Origin: Stictocephala bisonia
Taxonomy: Eukaryota > Arthropoda > Insecta > Hemiptera > Membracidae
Length of the DNA: 64,000 bases
Direction of reading: 5' to 3'
Assembly: GCA_035578905.1 (NCBI GenBank)
Contig: JAQJVL010002723.1
Span: 20,252 to 84,251 of the forward strand
The notes under the pieces are model-generated. The model was not told the origin of the DNA. It saw only the letters and a program-made list of their open reading frames with translations, and did no database searches. Both the position numbers and the translations under genes were made by a program. Of this stretch, positions 33,395 through 45,712 are shown one piece after another (positions within the stretch are counted from its first letter, which is position 1; each line of letters opens with the position of its first letter).

Positions 33395-34438
33395 ATGGTC
33401 ACTCCTGCCTTTAAAAACACTGAGAGACTAAGCATAGCGCACATAGAAATTATCAGTGATAGCCATGGGTGCACATTATCTGGTATTTTGAGTAAGAAGC
33501 TAAATAGTAAATTCAAAGTCTCGGGCACTGTCAAACTTAATGCTCGTATGCAGCAGATAATTCTAAGTGTAAATCTCCTTAAGTTATGTAATGATGATGT
33601 GATAATGATTATTGGTGGCACAAATAATGTTGAAGATACCGGACGCTGTAACAGTTTTAATAAAGAGCTGGATAACTTTCTTGGAGAGGTGTTGGGTCTT
33701 AGAGGCCTGTTGTTTGGCTTGCCCCACAGACACGATCGCCCTTATTTGAATTCAGGAGTGTCCCACATAAACAGTGGTTTAAGCTCCTTGGCTAGTCGAC
33801 ACGAGCATGTATCATTTATCTCTTTGGATTCCCTACCACGCTCTTTGTTTACACGTCATGGACTTTATCTTAATTCTAGAGGTAAGAACCATTTAGCCAA
33901 CTTGATTCTCAGGACCCTTAATATTCAACTTGATCATAAGATATCCCATAATTCCATTAATTCAATTATGCCTTCGTCAGAAAACATTTATCTGGACTCC
34001 CCCTCTGTTTTTACTCACGCAATCCATCATCCTTATAAAAATTCAGATCGAAGCTCTATGACCCGTACTTTTTCCAACAAATATTTTTTAGGGGGAGCCA
34101 AAAAACATCCCGGAGTCCCTTGGACACATTATCTCGAGAGGCAACAAAATATAAGAGGCCTAATAAATGAAACTGAGGAGTTTGAGGTGTTTATAGATGA
34201 AGAATCTCCAGATCTTATATGTGTTACTGAACACTTCCTAAAATCCCATGAAGTAACTAACTCCACACTAAACGAGTTCCAATGTATAACATCCTTCTGT
34301 AGGTCTCATTCAAAGGGAGGTGGTGCTGGCATATGGGCTAAGCCTAGTGTAAAGTGTGAAGCACTCGATTGTAGAGAGTTTGTTATGGAGGGGGTCTGTG
34401 AACTATCAGCAGTCTCTTTAAAAATTGGAGAAAAATAG
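33395..34438 (+). pseudogene. SGNH esterase-like domain fused to endonuclease N-terminus (right copy)
   Basis: The 347-codon frame reads the same as its counterpart at 27091-28134. Ser (SDSHG), Asn (GGTNN) and His (GKNHLA) of the SGNH triad region are all retained. The TAG at 34436-34438 interrupts the endonuclease in the same place as in the left copy, and reading continues in frame with FLMALYRPPSPQHD. The reading frame connects backwards, through one TAA, to the protease half of ORF1. Confidence 0.8.
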
Positions 34439-36265
34439 ATTTTTTTAATGGCACTATACAGACCACCTTCACCTCAACATGACGCCTTTTTTGATCTCGT
34501 CACTGAGTGCTTGAATAAGTATGTAAGTCGTCACGAGCTGATCATTATTATGGGTGACCTGAACATAGATCTTTCCTTTGAACATTTTGATGGCTTCATT
34601 TGGTCTTTTTAACATCATCGGTAACTATACCAAAGAGGCCCTGGGATCTCAAAGCCTCATAGACCATGTATTCACAAATATTAAAGACGTTGAAGGTATA
34701 GTTGTTGTATCAAGCTTGTCAGATCACTATGCACAAACTGTTACACTCAATACTGATAATGTGCAGCCGATACCCACAGATATATTAAAGTACGTTAGAT
34801 CTTACTCTGACTCAAATACACAATTATTTAACTATCTGATCTCAAAGGAGACCTGGGATAGCATGTATGCTGCTTCAGATTTGGATACTAAATATGACAT
34901 GTTTATATCAAATGTTAAATACTATTTTAGTGCGGCATTCCCAGAGAATCTTAAAAAGTTTAAAAAATTCAACCATAAGAAAATAAAACTTACAGATGAT
35001 GTTAAAGCAATTAAAGAACTCCTTTTTTATCTATATAAGAAAACAAAAAATCTTGAATCGACTCATCATTTACGTCGACATTACAATAAGATAAAAAATC
35101 AATATAAACGCATGATCCGGAAATCAAAGTCAGATGAAACTTTGCGTAAAATTGAGAAATCTGAGAACAGATCTAAAACTGTCTGGAAAATAATAAATAA
35201 GAAAAGAAAGTCTAACAAAGCATGCTTACAAGAAATTAGTCTAGAAACTGATAGCTAACAAATTACTCATCCTAAAGATGTTTGCGAGGCCTTTAGTGCT
35301 TTCTTCTCAAGTGTTGGCAACAATAACAAATTGCATCAAAACAGACCATTTGCCAATATAACCTCAGGTGGAACATGTATAAACTCTCTTTTTCTACCTC
35401 CAACAACTGAGACAGAAATACACAGCATTATAAAAAGTTTGAAATATAAGAAGTCATCGGTATCTGATGAAATTCCTGCCTTTATTATTAAAAAAGTATC
35501 ACTGCACCTACTAAAGCCCTTGTGCCACCTAATTAACTTTTCATTTAGACATGGAGCATTTCCAAAGAGTTTGAAGACATCAATGGTCAGACCTGTTTAT
35601 AAAAAAGGCAACACAATGAGGTGTAATAGTTATAGACTAATATCACTGGTGTCTGTTTTCTCAAATATCTTTGAAAAGGCAATGGTGATAAGATTATGAA
35701 ACTTTCTGGAACTAAATAAAATTATATAAAAAAAACCAGCATGGTTTTATGAAAAGGAGGTCCACAACTACGGCTATGTTCAATTTCATTAATGATGTAG
35801 TAGTACAATTAGACTCTAAGAACTACACAGCTGGGATATTTTTTTATTTGACCAAAGCGTTTGATATGGTCAATCACAGCTTGTTGCTACAAAAAAATTA
35901 ACGATGTGGGTATTCGGGGAGTGGCTTTGGACTGGGTGACTTCATACCTACAAGAGAGGAGGCAGTTTGTGGCGATAAGTGCGGTGGATGAGGCTGGGCA
36001 AGTGCGTCACTACTCCTCTACTTAGATCTCCATCGTGAGGGGTGTACCACAAGGCTCCGTCCTGGGGCCAGTACTATTTCTTTTACTTATAAATAATCGT
36101 TCTGTATCCTCTTCAGCCACTAAACTGTCACTCTTCGCAGATGATACCTCTCTCTCAATATCCAGCTCTAATTTTCGTGATCTGGAACAAAAATCGTTTT
36201 TTGAAGCCAATCAATTGCTGCAGTGGTTTGACGAAAACTTGCTTTGTGTCGAATATGATAGGTAA
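34439..36265 (+). pseudogene. EN-RT region (right copy), truncated
   Basis: Endonuclease remainder with MGDLNIDLSFE (about 34550), a frameshift near 34585, then SLIDHVFTN and SSLSDHYAQT. RT follows with KKSSVSDEIPAFIIKK (35450-35500), MVRPVYKKGNTMRCNSYRLI, LTKAFDMVNH (about 35850), GVPQGSVLGPVLFLLLINN and LSLFADDTSLS (36040-36160). The frame leaves the duplicated arm at 36250 and terminates at once. The thumb and C-terminus are absent. Confidence 0.88.
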
Positions 36266-37239
36266 CTATAAATATTATTTGCCCAATCCAAGGTGTATGT
36301 TATGGAACAAAAAAGTGAATGAAATCAACATGACAAATATAGAAAATGAATCATTAATAATATGAATGAAAAATACAACAAAAAAACAATTTGATTTGAC
36401 AACATTACAAATTATACAACAAGAATAACAATAAATATAAAGTAAACAGCACGAAAAAAGTTGCATAACTATTATATAATACAAACGTGTACATGCCAGG
36501 GTGTGAAACATATCAAATTGCATGTCTAAAAAACAAATAAAAATGTAAATTTAGGAAAATAATTACTATTGCTACAGATAGTGAAGAAGAATGTAGAAAT
36601 CAATTTGAGTCGGAACAAGTTTTAAATGAATAATCTAGGAATAAATTGATGATTATACTTGCATTCTATTGATTTATTCATTACGCAATCAGATATTTAG
36701 TCTAGACTAGTAGGCCTATTTATTACTTATATCTTTGAAACAATTGTTGCGGTATTACACACAATTATTTCCTGCGACAAAAGAGAAAATTGTATTGGAA
36801 GTCATTTATAGGAGAAATTATAACATGACATTTCACATTAAATTTTAATATATACAGTCATTATTCATTAAATATCATTTGGTTCTTATTTACACCCAAT
36901 TCAGTTGTTCATTTACAAAATATCATTTTATTTGTTGACATGTGTCATTTTATTTTCAGGCTTTAAGATAATCCTGATATTGATGTAAATAATACAACAC
37001 ATTTTTATTGTAAATATATATAAATAACAAATTGTAAATATTTGCTGCAAGTATTTTGTCAACTGTTTCTTCAGTCTCTGTAAGTACATTAGTTCTATAA
37101 ATTAACTATAATTAAAATTCATAGAAATAAGATAGACGAGACAAATTAAGTCCAGTAGGTCTAATAATTGACAAGCATATCAAGATAAGCAAACCAAAAG
37201 CCAGACAGCTCCTCTACAGCTGACTGTCTACTGTGTCGA
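36251..37239. other. Unique AT-rich flank of the inverted duplication
   Basis: No coding motif on either strand. It contains many short AT repeats. It marks the outer right breakpoint of the inverted duplication. Confidence 0.5.
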
Positions 37240-37375
37240 CAAGTAGAAGCTCTCTCTTGCGTCTCAAATTGACAACGACGACATTAAACGCCGTTTCCCC
37301 CACCACAACTCAATATGGGACCTAGAACACTGGTCAACCGGCCACACTAGCGTTCTGTGCGTGCAGCCGTGTGCT
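37240..37375 (+). repeat. Third, diverged copy of the CR1-like 5' leader
   Basis: CCCCACCACAACTCAATATG then GGACCTAGAACACTGGTCAA and CCGGCCACAC match the leader at about 31427-31478 almost exactly. The flanks (GACAACGACGACATTAAACG, GCGTTCTGTGCGTGCAGCCG) are looser matches. It lies about 1 kb outside the right arm in the same orientation as the right copy, and no ORF follows. Confidence 0.8.
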
Positions 37376-39769
37376 GTAGCAATTAGTTCATAGCCGCACC
37401 AAACAAGCCGATAAGTGGCTTCAACTGTTCTTGTAGTTAGCACGTGGTTAGGTTAGTGACAATTCCCCACATAAAACTACATACCAAGTCCTTTCCACGT
37501 CATGCTATGAATGACAAGTTACGTGCAAACTATATGTAACTAACACACAAAAGAATTGTCTAAAACTACCACAGAAGGCAAATTTAATAGGAGCGATGTA
37601 GCGTCCTTCTTTCTAATGCAGTGAAAAGAAGAGTGACGATATGACGATTGTGTAATTTAATCATCATATCGTTACACAAAACCAATTATACTGTTACTAT
37701 ACAAATAAACAGACCACCTCAATATTGTTCAATTTTTATCGAGTTTTCTATCGTTAATCTTATTTTTTTATGTACTTTTCAAATATTTGAAAAAAATTCA
37801 AAAATTGTGATCCGGGAAAAAAAAGTTAGTTCACCTAGTGGGGATGCCAGCAAGTGACTCAGTGCTGGGGGGTGTCCCGGGCCAGTCCCAGGTAGCTGAG
37901 GGTCCAGGAGACAGGTTCTATCATACAAACTATAAGGGATGTTACGGCTCCGCGCTCGGTAGTGAGTGGCAGGTTCGTAACATCGTACCGTAACTTCCTT
38001 CCCTAACAATAAAAAATCAGTGCATCATCTAGATGTAGCACTTATGGTTTACTGTATGTGTTGTTTATTAGTCAATTTGTTATTAGTTGTAATTAGTTTA
38101 GTGTAGTTTTAATTAGCTTATAGTAATTGTAATAAGTTCAGCGATGAAGTGCAGTGAATTTATTTCACATACATTGTATTTATTTATCTAGGGTTAAAAA
38201 ACCACTCTCTTGTGGGATTTATATCTCTTTTGGTGACATGCGGGTAAAATTATTATATATTCCGCTTACATACTGAAACTTCAGAGTCAGCATAATACTG
38301 TACCACGATTTCTTCTTTGCAGACAATTTTTTTGGCAACAATATTTTTCATCCTTTCATTTTCATAATTTTTGCTAAATGCATGCAGCTACTGCTATTTT
38401 CTATGAACTAGCCATGTGTAAATTGTGAAACTATACAAAATACAATACAACAACACATCACTTAAAATTTAATTAGAGCACGTGATCTGTAGTCGATATA
38501 CTTAACTACAGTTGTGGTTCAGCCAAAATGTTACGAAACGATGTTCGGTTCGCCGCTCGGCACGGAATGATAAAGTTGTGACAAAATTCCGCAGTAACTC
38601 CGACCAAAGCTGATGAGCTGTCAATCAGTGCTCGGTTCGGCACTCGGCTCGGTAATGTGTGGCGGGCTTAAGTTTTAATTTACTGTCCAACTTAAAATAA
38701 GTGAACAATAATTTTCAAACTAATTAATTGTATAGTGTTCACTATGTTATATTCTTTAAGATAAAAAATATGCTTAAAAAATATTTTGCTTAAACTACTT
38801 TGCTTTTTGTAGTTATATTTGTGTTTAAGAGAACGTTTTTAAGGGTAAAATTGCGCGTGAGTCGTCTTTAACCTGTCACTCTATTGAGAATAATAATAAT
38901 ATAATAATTTCTTGTAGATGGATGACAGTTTGATCCATTGGAATTAGTTTGTTATAAGACTCATTTAATACTTCGAACAAGTTAATAAGAAAGTATTTTT
39001 TTTTTTTTTTACCCTTTCAAACTCGATAACCTCAAACGCTAAACAATATGTCTTTAAACCTAAGTTATTTGTGTTATTTAAGTGACACTAAAATCGTACT
39101 CTCGTATCAAATACATTTTTCATGAATTAGGAAGAAAGTTTTGGCAGTATTCAAATCTAGATTGTCAACAAGGCGGCGGTGATATCACACGCGCATTGTA
39201 CATCGAAGTAAATAATACAACTGGAACGCTAAGTATGAGTACACGAAAGTGCGCCGTTGTGGCAGCCCTCCCCCACCACCATGATGGACCCAGCGGAAAT
39301 GAGCCAACTCATCGAATGGTGCGCGAAGTTGTTAACTCGCTCCTAGCCTTCAATAACACAGATTAAGTACAATGATATTTATATATTCGGAATCTGCCTT
39401 AATTGCAGAATGCAATGGTATAAATTTCCATACTTAAAAAGAGTTAAGAATTATCACATTGTGACATGAAAAAGTTAGTATGCGAGGAAATTTTCTATTT
39501 TTGCGCCAGAAGAAAACTTTAAGCGACAAAGCTGTAGTTAAAGATATGATATTCAACATGTGATCAAGCAATTTACGATAAAGTATGCAGATATTTTGCA
39601 GTAGAGTGATTAATAGCGCGACGAGGTTGATCTTATGTCGCACCAACCTCCTCAGTCCAGTAATTCTTTAAAATGTTTTTGCTACACGATCATTGTAAAG
39701 CTAAATTAATGTTAACTTTTTTAATAGTTGATTTAAATTAAAGAATGCAATAATTCTATAAATGTGATC
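37376..39769. other. No gene recognised
   Basis: About 2.4 kb of mixed composition. A GC-richer block at about 37835-38000 and motifs such as GCTCGGTTCGGCACTCGGCT (near 38630) stand out but match nothing I know. A T run of about 17 lies at 38995-39011. A 94-codon plus-strand frame at 39082-39366 has no recognisable domain and I do not call it. Confidence 0.45.
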
Positions 39770-40452
39770 ATACATTTTATTTTTTTAACCATAGTAATAC
39801 CAATATTAAGAGCACAATTCAACAGCTTTAAGGAATATTTACAAAAACCATACTTTGTAACGTAATTTACGTAGTTTATAATAAAGCGTATCCTTGAATA
39901 TACGTATATAATATAGTATAGTAAGCCTATGCCTAGCCATTTTAAATTTACCGTTTTCAAAATAAGAATATTTTAACAAGAATCATGATTTTGTAAAACG
40001 TTTCAAGTAGAAATTCAATATCTTAGTAGACCCCCAATCAGTGAATAATTTGATTTCGCTGTAAAAAGTCTACTTTTCTAAACAAATATTACTATTTTTA
40101 CAAAAACAAAATGGCATAAGAACATGTTAAGAAATAAAATGCAGGAGCAATACCGGTACTAACTGGAAAATTGACAATTGTTGAAAAGAATTGTCCTTTC
40201 TGCTCAACATACATTCAGAAAGAGATGGTCAGGTGTATCCAACTGAGGAGGAGGCACGCGGGAGAGAGGGATAATTGGGGTTTCCGGTTGAAAATGCTAC
40301 GAAAACTTACTATACAGGAAATGATTAAAGGAACTATATTGTACTCTCTCCGGCAAATTAAACTTTATCGGCCCAAAAAAACTGGATGTAGTTCCAACTT
40401 CTCTCACCAGTGTCATTACTTCTATATTTTCTTTGCTTTTAAAGCCCTCTTA
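39770..40452. repeat. Dispersed 0.7 kb repeat, copy A
   Basis: Contains CAGCTTTAAGGAATATTTAC, GTTTCAAGTAGAAATTCAAT, GATTTCGCTGTAAAAAGTCT, GGGGTTTCCGGTTGAAAATG and a final CCAACTTCTCTCACCAGTGT. The same order of motifs occurs at 45028-45712 (same strand) and 48140-48840 (reverse), and a partial copy lies at 47580-47775. No coding capacity is seen. Confidence 0.88.
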
Positions 40453-40781
40453 AGGTGTTACGCTCTGTAGCGTTGACGTAACAATTACTTTGTGTACGTG
40501 TATGAACATTCAACTCGGCCAAGCTCCTCTTTACTAGTCTTGTACAACACCGGCAGACCTTCGGCTGACCACACCCCTCGCCATTTCCTAGCGGCTGAGG
40601 GTGAGAGCGACCTTGACAGACGGCTGCGCCTACCGGTGTAATGTGACGTTACCCGTCTGACAGGCAGAACTGCGTTATCTTCTCTGACTCCGGCAATTAT
40701 ACTATATTATGTGTGAAGAGGAATTAATAGCTTGCCCTGCAGCTTTATGTAGTTACAAGTCTGTAGTTACTTTACTGTTTT
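40453..40781. other. GC-richer spacer next to repeat copy A
   Basis: It includes ATGTGTGAAGAGGAATTAAT (about 40710-40729), also found at about 48118-48137 next to the reversed repeat copy, so it may be part of that repeat family. No gene is seen. Confidence 0.45.
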
Positions 40782-41003
40782 CTATATTTTTCCAAAAAGT
40801 TTCCTGTATGTCACCATGAGATTGTCTTTTTTCTTTTTTCGTTCTTTAATGGAACATTCAATAGAGAAACGCGTTTGAATCCGTTTCCATACATCATACA
40901 ATTTATGCAGGTCTTTGTGGTCTGCATTAAGGGGATTCCATATTACATGTTCTTGTTCATACAGATCAAAAAACTCAATTATGACTTCATTGCTCCGCTC
41001 CAT
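40782..41003 (-). CDS. MADF-domain (Myb/SANT-like DNA-binding) exon
   Basis: A 73-codon frame from ATG at 41003. NEVIIEFFDLYEQEHVIWNP followed by LHKLYDVWKRIQTRF and then KKKKDNLMVTYRK matches the MADF pattern: an acidic start, a W after 'hxxLW', a YxxxxxxxxxWxxI helix, and KxxNLRxxYxRE. MADF is a DNA-binding, Myb/SANT-like domain found in insect transcription regulators and in accessory proteins of Harbinger-type transposons. Only one MADF domain is present, and the frame closes after YRKLFGKI. No further exon, splice donor or transposase is recognised nearby, so it could be an orphan exon or a transposon remnant. Confidence 0.7.
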   Translation of the reverse strand: MERSNEVIIEFFDLYEQEHVIWNPLNADHKDLHKLYDVWKRIQTRFSIECSIKERKKKKDNLMVTYRKLFGKI

Positions 41004-42342
41004 TATTTAGTACAGGATTCAACACTGTAAACACCTCAACTAACAACAGGTAAATACACTCCGCACTCGGCTTGGTAACTAGTCTATAAATTCGCTCTAT
41101 CTTTACTTCTGGCAGAAGTTCTGAATGTCATTATAATTCATTTTATTTATTCATAAGACGCCGATCGTCAAGATATGAGCGAATATAAGGGGCGGATGAG
41201 TGTGATGAATGTTGATGAACAAGTCTAGTCATTATTACTAACTAAAGTTGACTGTTCCTCAGTAAGAGCCATTTATTAATAGCCCAAAAGCCAGGGCAAC
41301 GAAAGGACCTACAGCTTTACGTAGAATTTGAACCACGTAGTGTTGTTCTGATTTTCAGCGAATAGACAGGCCTGACACTCAGTTATCTTTCCTACACAAC
41401 ATCTGAACCTTGACTAGCATCCAACATGGACAACCCAGACTTCTCTGGCAGTGTCCACGTCGAGGGCAACCATTGAGCGGATGCAGTGAGGGCTCTAAAC
41501 ACCCGCTCTGGGAAGCGTAAAAACTGCTTTGCGCGGTCCAAGATACTGCCCTTATTTACTGTCGTAAAATTATAAATGAAACATCTATTTAAAGATAAAG
41601 ACATTTTTGACTCAAATCGCTTTTTAGAATTTTCGAATTCTCCTTCATTTTGATTTTATAGGTTATTGAAGTTACCCAATATTCAAACTAGTGCCAAAAT
41701 AAAACTAGAGCTGTTATCGAAATTTTAAAAAGCGATTTTAGTCAGAAATGTATCTGGTTTCAATTTAGTTTTGGTTTCAGATCGATATCTTTAAATCTGT
41801 AGCCGCAATGTTGGACCGCGCAAATGCCTGCATGGTAATTTATTGCCAAGATATGCGCTGATTCGTGAGATCCAAGTGGTGAAACCTCGAACTTCTTAGT
41901 CGCGGATGGATTTTACTACTTCATTCATAAAAACCTTCCTTCATTTAATTTAACATCGATGGATGCAATGTAGGCCTACGACGACTGATATCAGTATTAT
42001 TTTACAGACTGATTACTTAGAGTTAGTCTAATTACTTTTGAATGGCTTATTTCGTTTAAATTAAAATGTGCGTTCCCATGTGGTTCCTGATATAATCTAA
42101 CTACAAAGTAAAGAATAACATTTTTATTCGTAATGACAGTGCACAATATTTATTATGTCATGAAAAATACTGTAATAATCATCTATATACAACATTTTTA
42201 TCAAATAAAACATTTAAACTACATTAACGAATGTGTACAGTTAAAATATTAATTCAATAATTCCGGCTTGACCAAAGCAATAAGTAATTCTATAATAAGT
42301 CACTGTCACTATTGGCCTTTGTTTTATTTTAAACATATAAAT
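41004..42342. other. No gene recognised
   Basis: Mixed AT-rich sequence with short open frames lacking motifs, between the MADF exon and the start of the large foldback structure. Confidence 0.45.
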
Positions 42343-43009
42343 ACAGTAATGTTAAGTTGTAACTATTAATTTATTATAGTTCATTAATGTTGAGGTAGAA
42401 AAAAATGCTAAATCATTTATTTGTAATTTTGTAAGAAGGTAACTTTGAAGCAAATATTTTACCTAAACGGTAACAAGGACAGAAAAATATGACAGCCGGG
42501 GGACGGGGCGGGGCGGAGCGGCAATCCTTTTGTGAACGTGAAGTCATGGGACGAGGTAGTGTTTGGGAACCTCGTACCACTCCCGATGTATTCCGTTGAA
42601 CAGCCAATGAGAAGACTTAGGACGGTAAAACTTGACATAAGTGATATTTAAACATTGTGCAATGCGAAGAGAATTAATAAAATACTAATTTAAAAAAGTT
42701 TTCTTAATTAGCATAGTATGTGTTGGTAGATGAATTTAATACAATATTAATATAAACTGAACAAATATAACGGTGATCGATTAAGGTAAGCTTAAGTTTA
42801 CCGAAATCGATCACCATAACATTCGTAGCCTACATATTGCACTTATTTTTTATCAATACAGTATAAGTATTATATTGTATGAAATTTGCATTTTTTACGT
42901 TACTTGTGTATTGAAGTAAAATTGTTCAACTATTATTATATTGCTGGAATAAGATGTTCTGATCGGTTTGGTTTTGTATTAATTTAATGCATGTTCAATT
43001 ACTTGAGTC

Positions 43010-43765
43010 TCCACTGACCTAATTTGGGAGCTCGTGATCAACTTGTGGCAGCCACACTGATCAACTTGGGTAGTCATCGTAATGGACTTGGCTAGCACTC
43101 GTGATCAACATGGCTAAAACTCATGGTCAGCTAGGGTAGTACCCGGGATCAACATGGCTAACATCAATGATCAACTCGTATAGTACCCGTAATAAACTTA
43201 GCCATCCACCGTCATAGACTTGGCTAGCACTCGTGGCTAGTCAATAATGAGTGGCTAGTAAAGTAGACCACAGGTGCTAACCAACGTAATCACTGGTGAT
43301 TACACAAGTTCAGTTCACCAATGGTGCTACTCAAAGTAATCATGGGTGGATACCTAAATTGACCGTGTTATATCTTAGATTATTAGAGGTCCTACCCTAC
43401 TAAGTTGACCACAGACTCTACTTAAGGTAATCACGGGTATCTTCTCAAGTTGACCATGGGTCCTACGCAAAGTAATCACAGGTACTATCCGAGTTGACCA
43501 TGAGTGCTACCCAAAATAATCACACTTGTTATCTTGTAGCACTGGTGCTACTCAAAGTAATGGCTGATAATACCCAAGTTGACTACAGATATCTAATAAG
43601 GGGTGGCTACTCAAGTTGACCATGGGTGCTACCCAAGGATCACAGGTACTACCCAAGTTGACATGGGTTCTACGCAAAATAATCACAGATACTACCCAAG
43701 TTAATCACGGGTGGTACCCAAGGTAATAACTGATACAACCCATGTTGGTCACGTTTTGAATGTAT
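43010..43765. repeat. About 40 bp minisatellite in left foldback arm
   Basis: Degenerate units alternate GTTGACCATGGGTGCTACCC with AAAGTAATCACAGGTACTAC. The first 250 bp use a variant, TTGATCACGAGTGCTAGCCA in complement. Related units in reverse orientation lie at 53410-54379 and 57365-57850. Confidence 0.88.
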
Positions 43766-44349
43766 GTAACTGTTCTTAAAAGATCTATTACTTAAATGTA
43801 ATGGTGACTTAATAAATTGCGACATACTCAGCTAACTCATGTATCTGTATATTATAATACTCTGGCCAGTGTAATTATTTATTACTCGTATCAATAAATT
43901 GTTTAAGCATTTTTTATATTTACTAGAAATAACATTAATCTATTTCTAAATATGTTTTAACATCAGCTTTAATCCATGCAATATAATCATTTCTTATAAA
44001 CGACAAATACATTCATAGGTAACGAAGTGTTTAGCGCTTATGTACTGTGGTGCCACAATGGATGAGTCCAAACTGCTCAGACAGGTAAGGACAAACTACT
44101 GTACTCATATAAAAAACTGAGACCAAAGTATTGTGTGAATTGCTGAGGTCAAACTCGTAGACTACATGAGCCTAAACTACCCCTGACATACATGTTTATG
44201 AGGCCAAACTACTGTCAGGTAGGTGAGCCCAATCTGCTTTGAACGTCTAAAATTATATGTTCGAAATTGATATATGCTCGCAGCAGTTTCTCTGTTGGTT
44301 TCTCTGTTTTAATTGTTGGTTATTTTTAACAGTCGTGTTTAAAAAAAAA
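43766..44349. other. Left-arm segment without matching right arm
   Basis: AT-rich. At about 44060-44230 a loose repeat of GAGGCCAAACTACTGT-like words occurs four or five times. I could not find its complement in the right arm at 53080-53400. Confidence 0.45.
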
Positions 44350-44879
44350 AGGTTATATTTAGTAATAGGCCTAATCGAATCATATTAAATTAATCACTCC
44401 TAAAAATACTGTGAAATATTTATCAGTAAAACTAAAATTTTTTAAAAGTAATTGTGTAAGAACTGTTGTCGAAATAAAATAATTGCTTTTCTTATGGCAA
44501 TGGGAAAATTTAGCAAGATTATAATATATTATTTTAATTATAATTGATATCATTCATACGGTTCGCTTCGGTTTTCGTCTCTGTCCACGAAAATCTTTCG
44601 CTTTTTGAAACCAAATTGTCCCCTTAGTGTCATTTTCCGTATTGTAGTAATTCATTCAGCGTACTTCAAAAGCAAATAAAAAAGTGGCCACATTTCAATT
44701 ATTTTTTAATGTTTGGAAATTAGTGTGTTATGTTTTAACTGCCATAAAACTATGATAGTTTAGGTGAAATCAATTTTTATTTTATTAAAATTAATTAATA
44801 AACCATACAAAACTATAAAAAGTAAAATAAATAGACAGTTGGTATTTTTTACCATTACTTTTTAACGTGATTTATTAGT

Positions 44880-45712
44880 TTTCAGTAAAGCGTATCCTTT
44901 AATGCTTTAAGCGTATGTTGAGAATTGTTGTGGCGTTCATTTAATATTATTTTGTTTTAATCTTCAACTGAACATAAAAAGATACGAAATAGAAATTTAT
45001 TTGCAAATTAATGCCTTTTATTAAATATTTAACCACATAAAAACCAATATTTAGATCACAATCCAAGAGCTTTAAGAACTATTTACAAAAACCATTCTTT
45101 GTAACGTAATTTACTTAGTTTTTAGTAAAGCGTATCTTTATGTTTATAAATCAAACTCTTCAATTGTAGAATATAAGTATGGTAGGCCTATGCCTAACTA
45201 TGTTAAATTTTAACCGTTTTGAGAATAACAAGATTTGAACAAGAATTATGATTTTGGAAAACGTTTCAAGTAGAAATTCAATATTTTAGTAGAGCCCCTA
45301 TTTGATCAGTGAATAAATTGATTTCGCTGTAAAAAGTCTACTTTTCTAAACAAATATTACTATTTTTTATAAAAACAAAATGACATAAAAAAATGTTAAG
45401 AAAAAAAATACAGCAGCAAAACCGGTACTGACTGGAAAATTGACAACTGTTGAAAAGAATTGGCCTTTCGGCTCAACATACATTCAGACAGAGAAGGTTG
45501 GGTGTAGCCACCTGAGGAGACGGCAGACGGGAGGAAGGGGTAATTGGGGTTTCCGGTTGAAAATACTACGAAAACCTACTATACAGGAAATGATTCTTGC
45601 AACTATATTGCACTTCGTCCGGCGGATTAAACTGGACGTAGTTCCAACTTCTATCACCAGTGTCGCATGACTTCTATATTTTCTTTCCCTTTAGAGCCCT
45701 CTTAAGAGGCCG
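44880..45712. repeat. Dispersed 0.7 kb repeat, copy B (left arm)
   Basis: Starts with AGTAAAGCGTATCCTTTAAT and runs through the same motif order as copy A to CCAACTTCTATCACCAGTGT and GCCCTCTTAAGAGG. It pairs with the reversed copy at 48125-49010. Confidence 0.88.

Larger units (their letters stand above)
25279..36250. repeat. Giant inverted duplication: arms 25279-30495 and 31035-36250
   Basis: The right arm is the reverse complement of the left over about 5.2 kb, at very high identity. The translated ORFs differ by only about a dozen residues in total, such as YEDVS/SEDVS and GLSDH/SSLSDH. The inner ends are CCATAGT at 30489-30495 and ACTATGG at 31035-31041. The outer ends are at 25279 and 36250, where GACACAAAGC and its complement stop matching. 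The arms include the retrotransposon and about 300 bp upstream of it, so the copy arose by DNA duplication and not by retrotransposition. The spacer is 30496-31034. Confidence 0.93.
31323..36250 (+). mobile_element. CR1-like retrotransposon, inverted copy, 3'-truncated
   Basis: Mirror copy of the element at 24421-30200: 5' leader with a G run (31741-31750), leader ORF, ORF1, esterase-EN and RT. It stops at 36250 just after the RT catalytic motif, at LLQWFDENLLC, and lacks thumb, tail and 3' UTR. Past 36250 the sequence is unrelated to the left copy. Confidence 0.9.

Noticed and set aside
25279..36250. Inverted repeat as a sequencing hairpin artefact
   Set aside because: The arms differ by base substitutions, the spacer is unique, and the two outer ends continue into different DNA. 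An artefact is less likely but only spanning reads can settle it.
37779..38009. 76-codon minus-strand frame in a GC-richer block
   Set aside because: No recognisable motif; the frame is probably chance in a GC-rich patch.
39082..39366. 94-codon plus-strand frame with a His-rich stretch
   Set aside because: No domain or conserved start context, and composition shifts within it. Not enough to call a gene.
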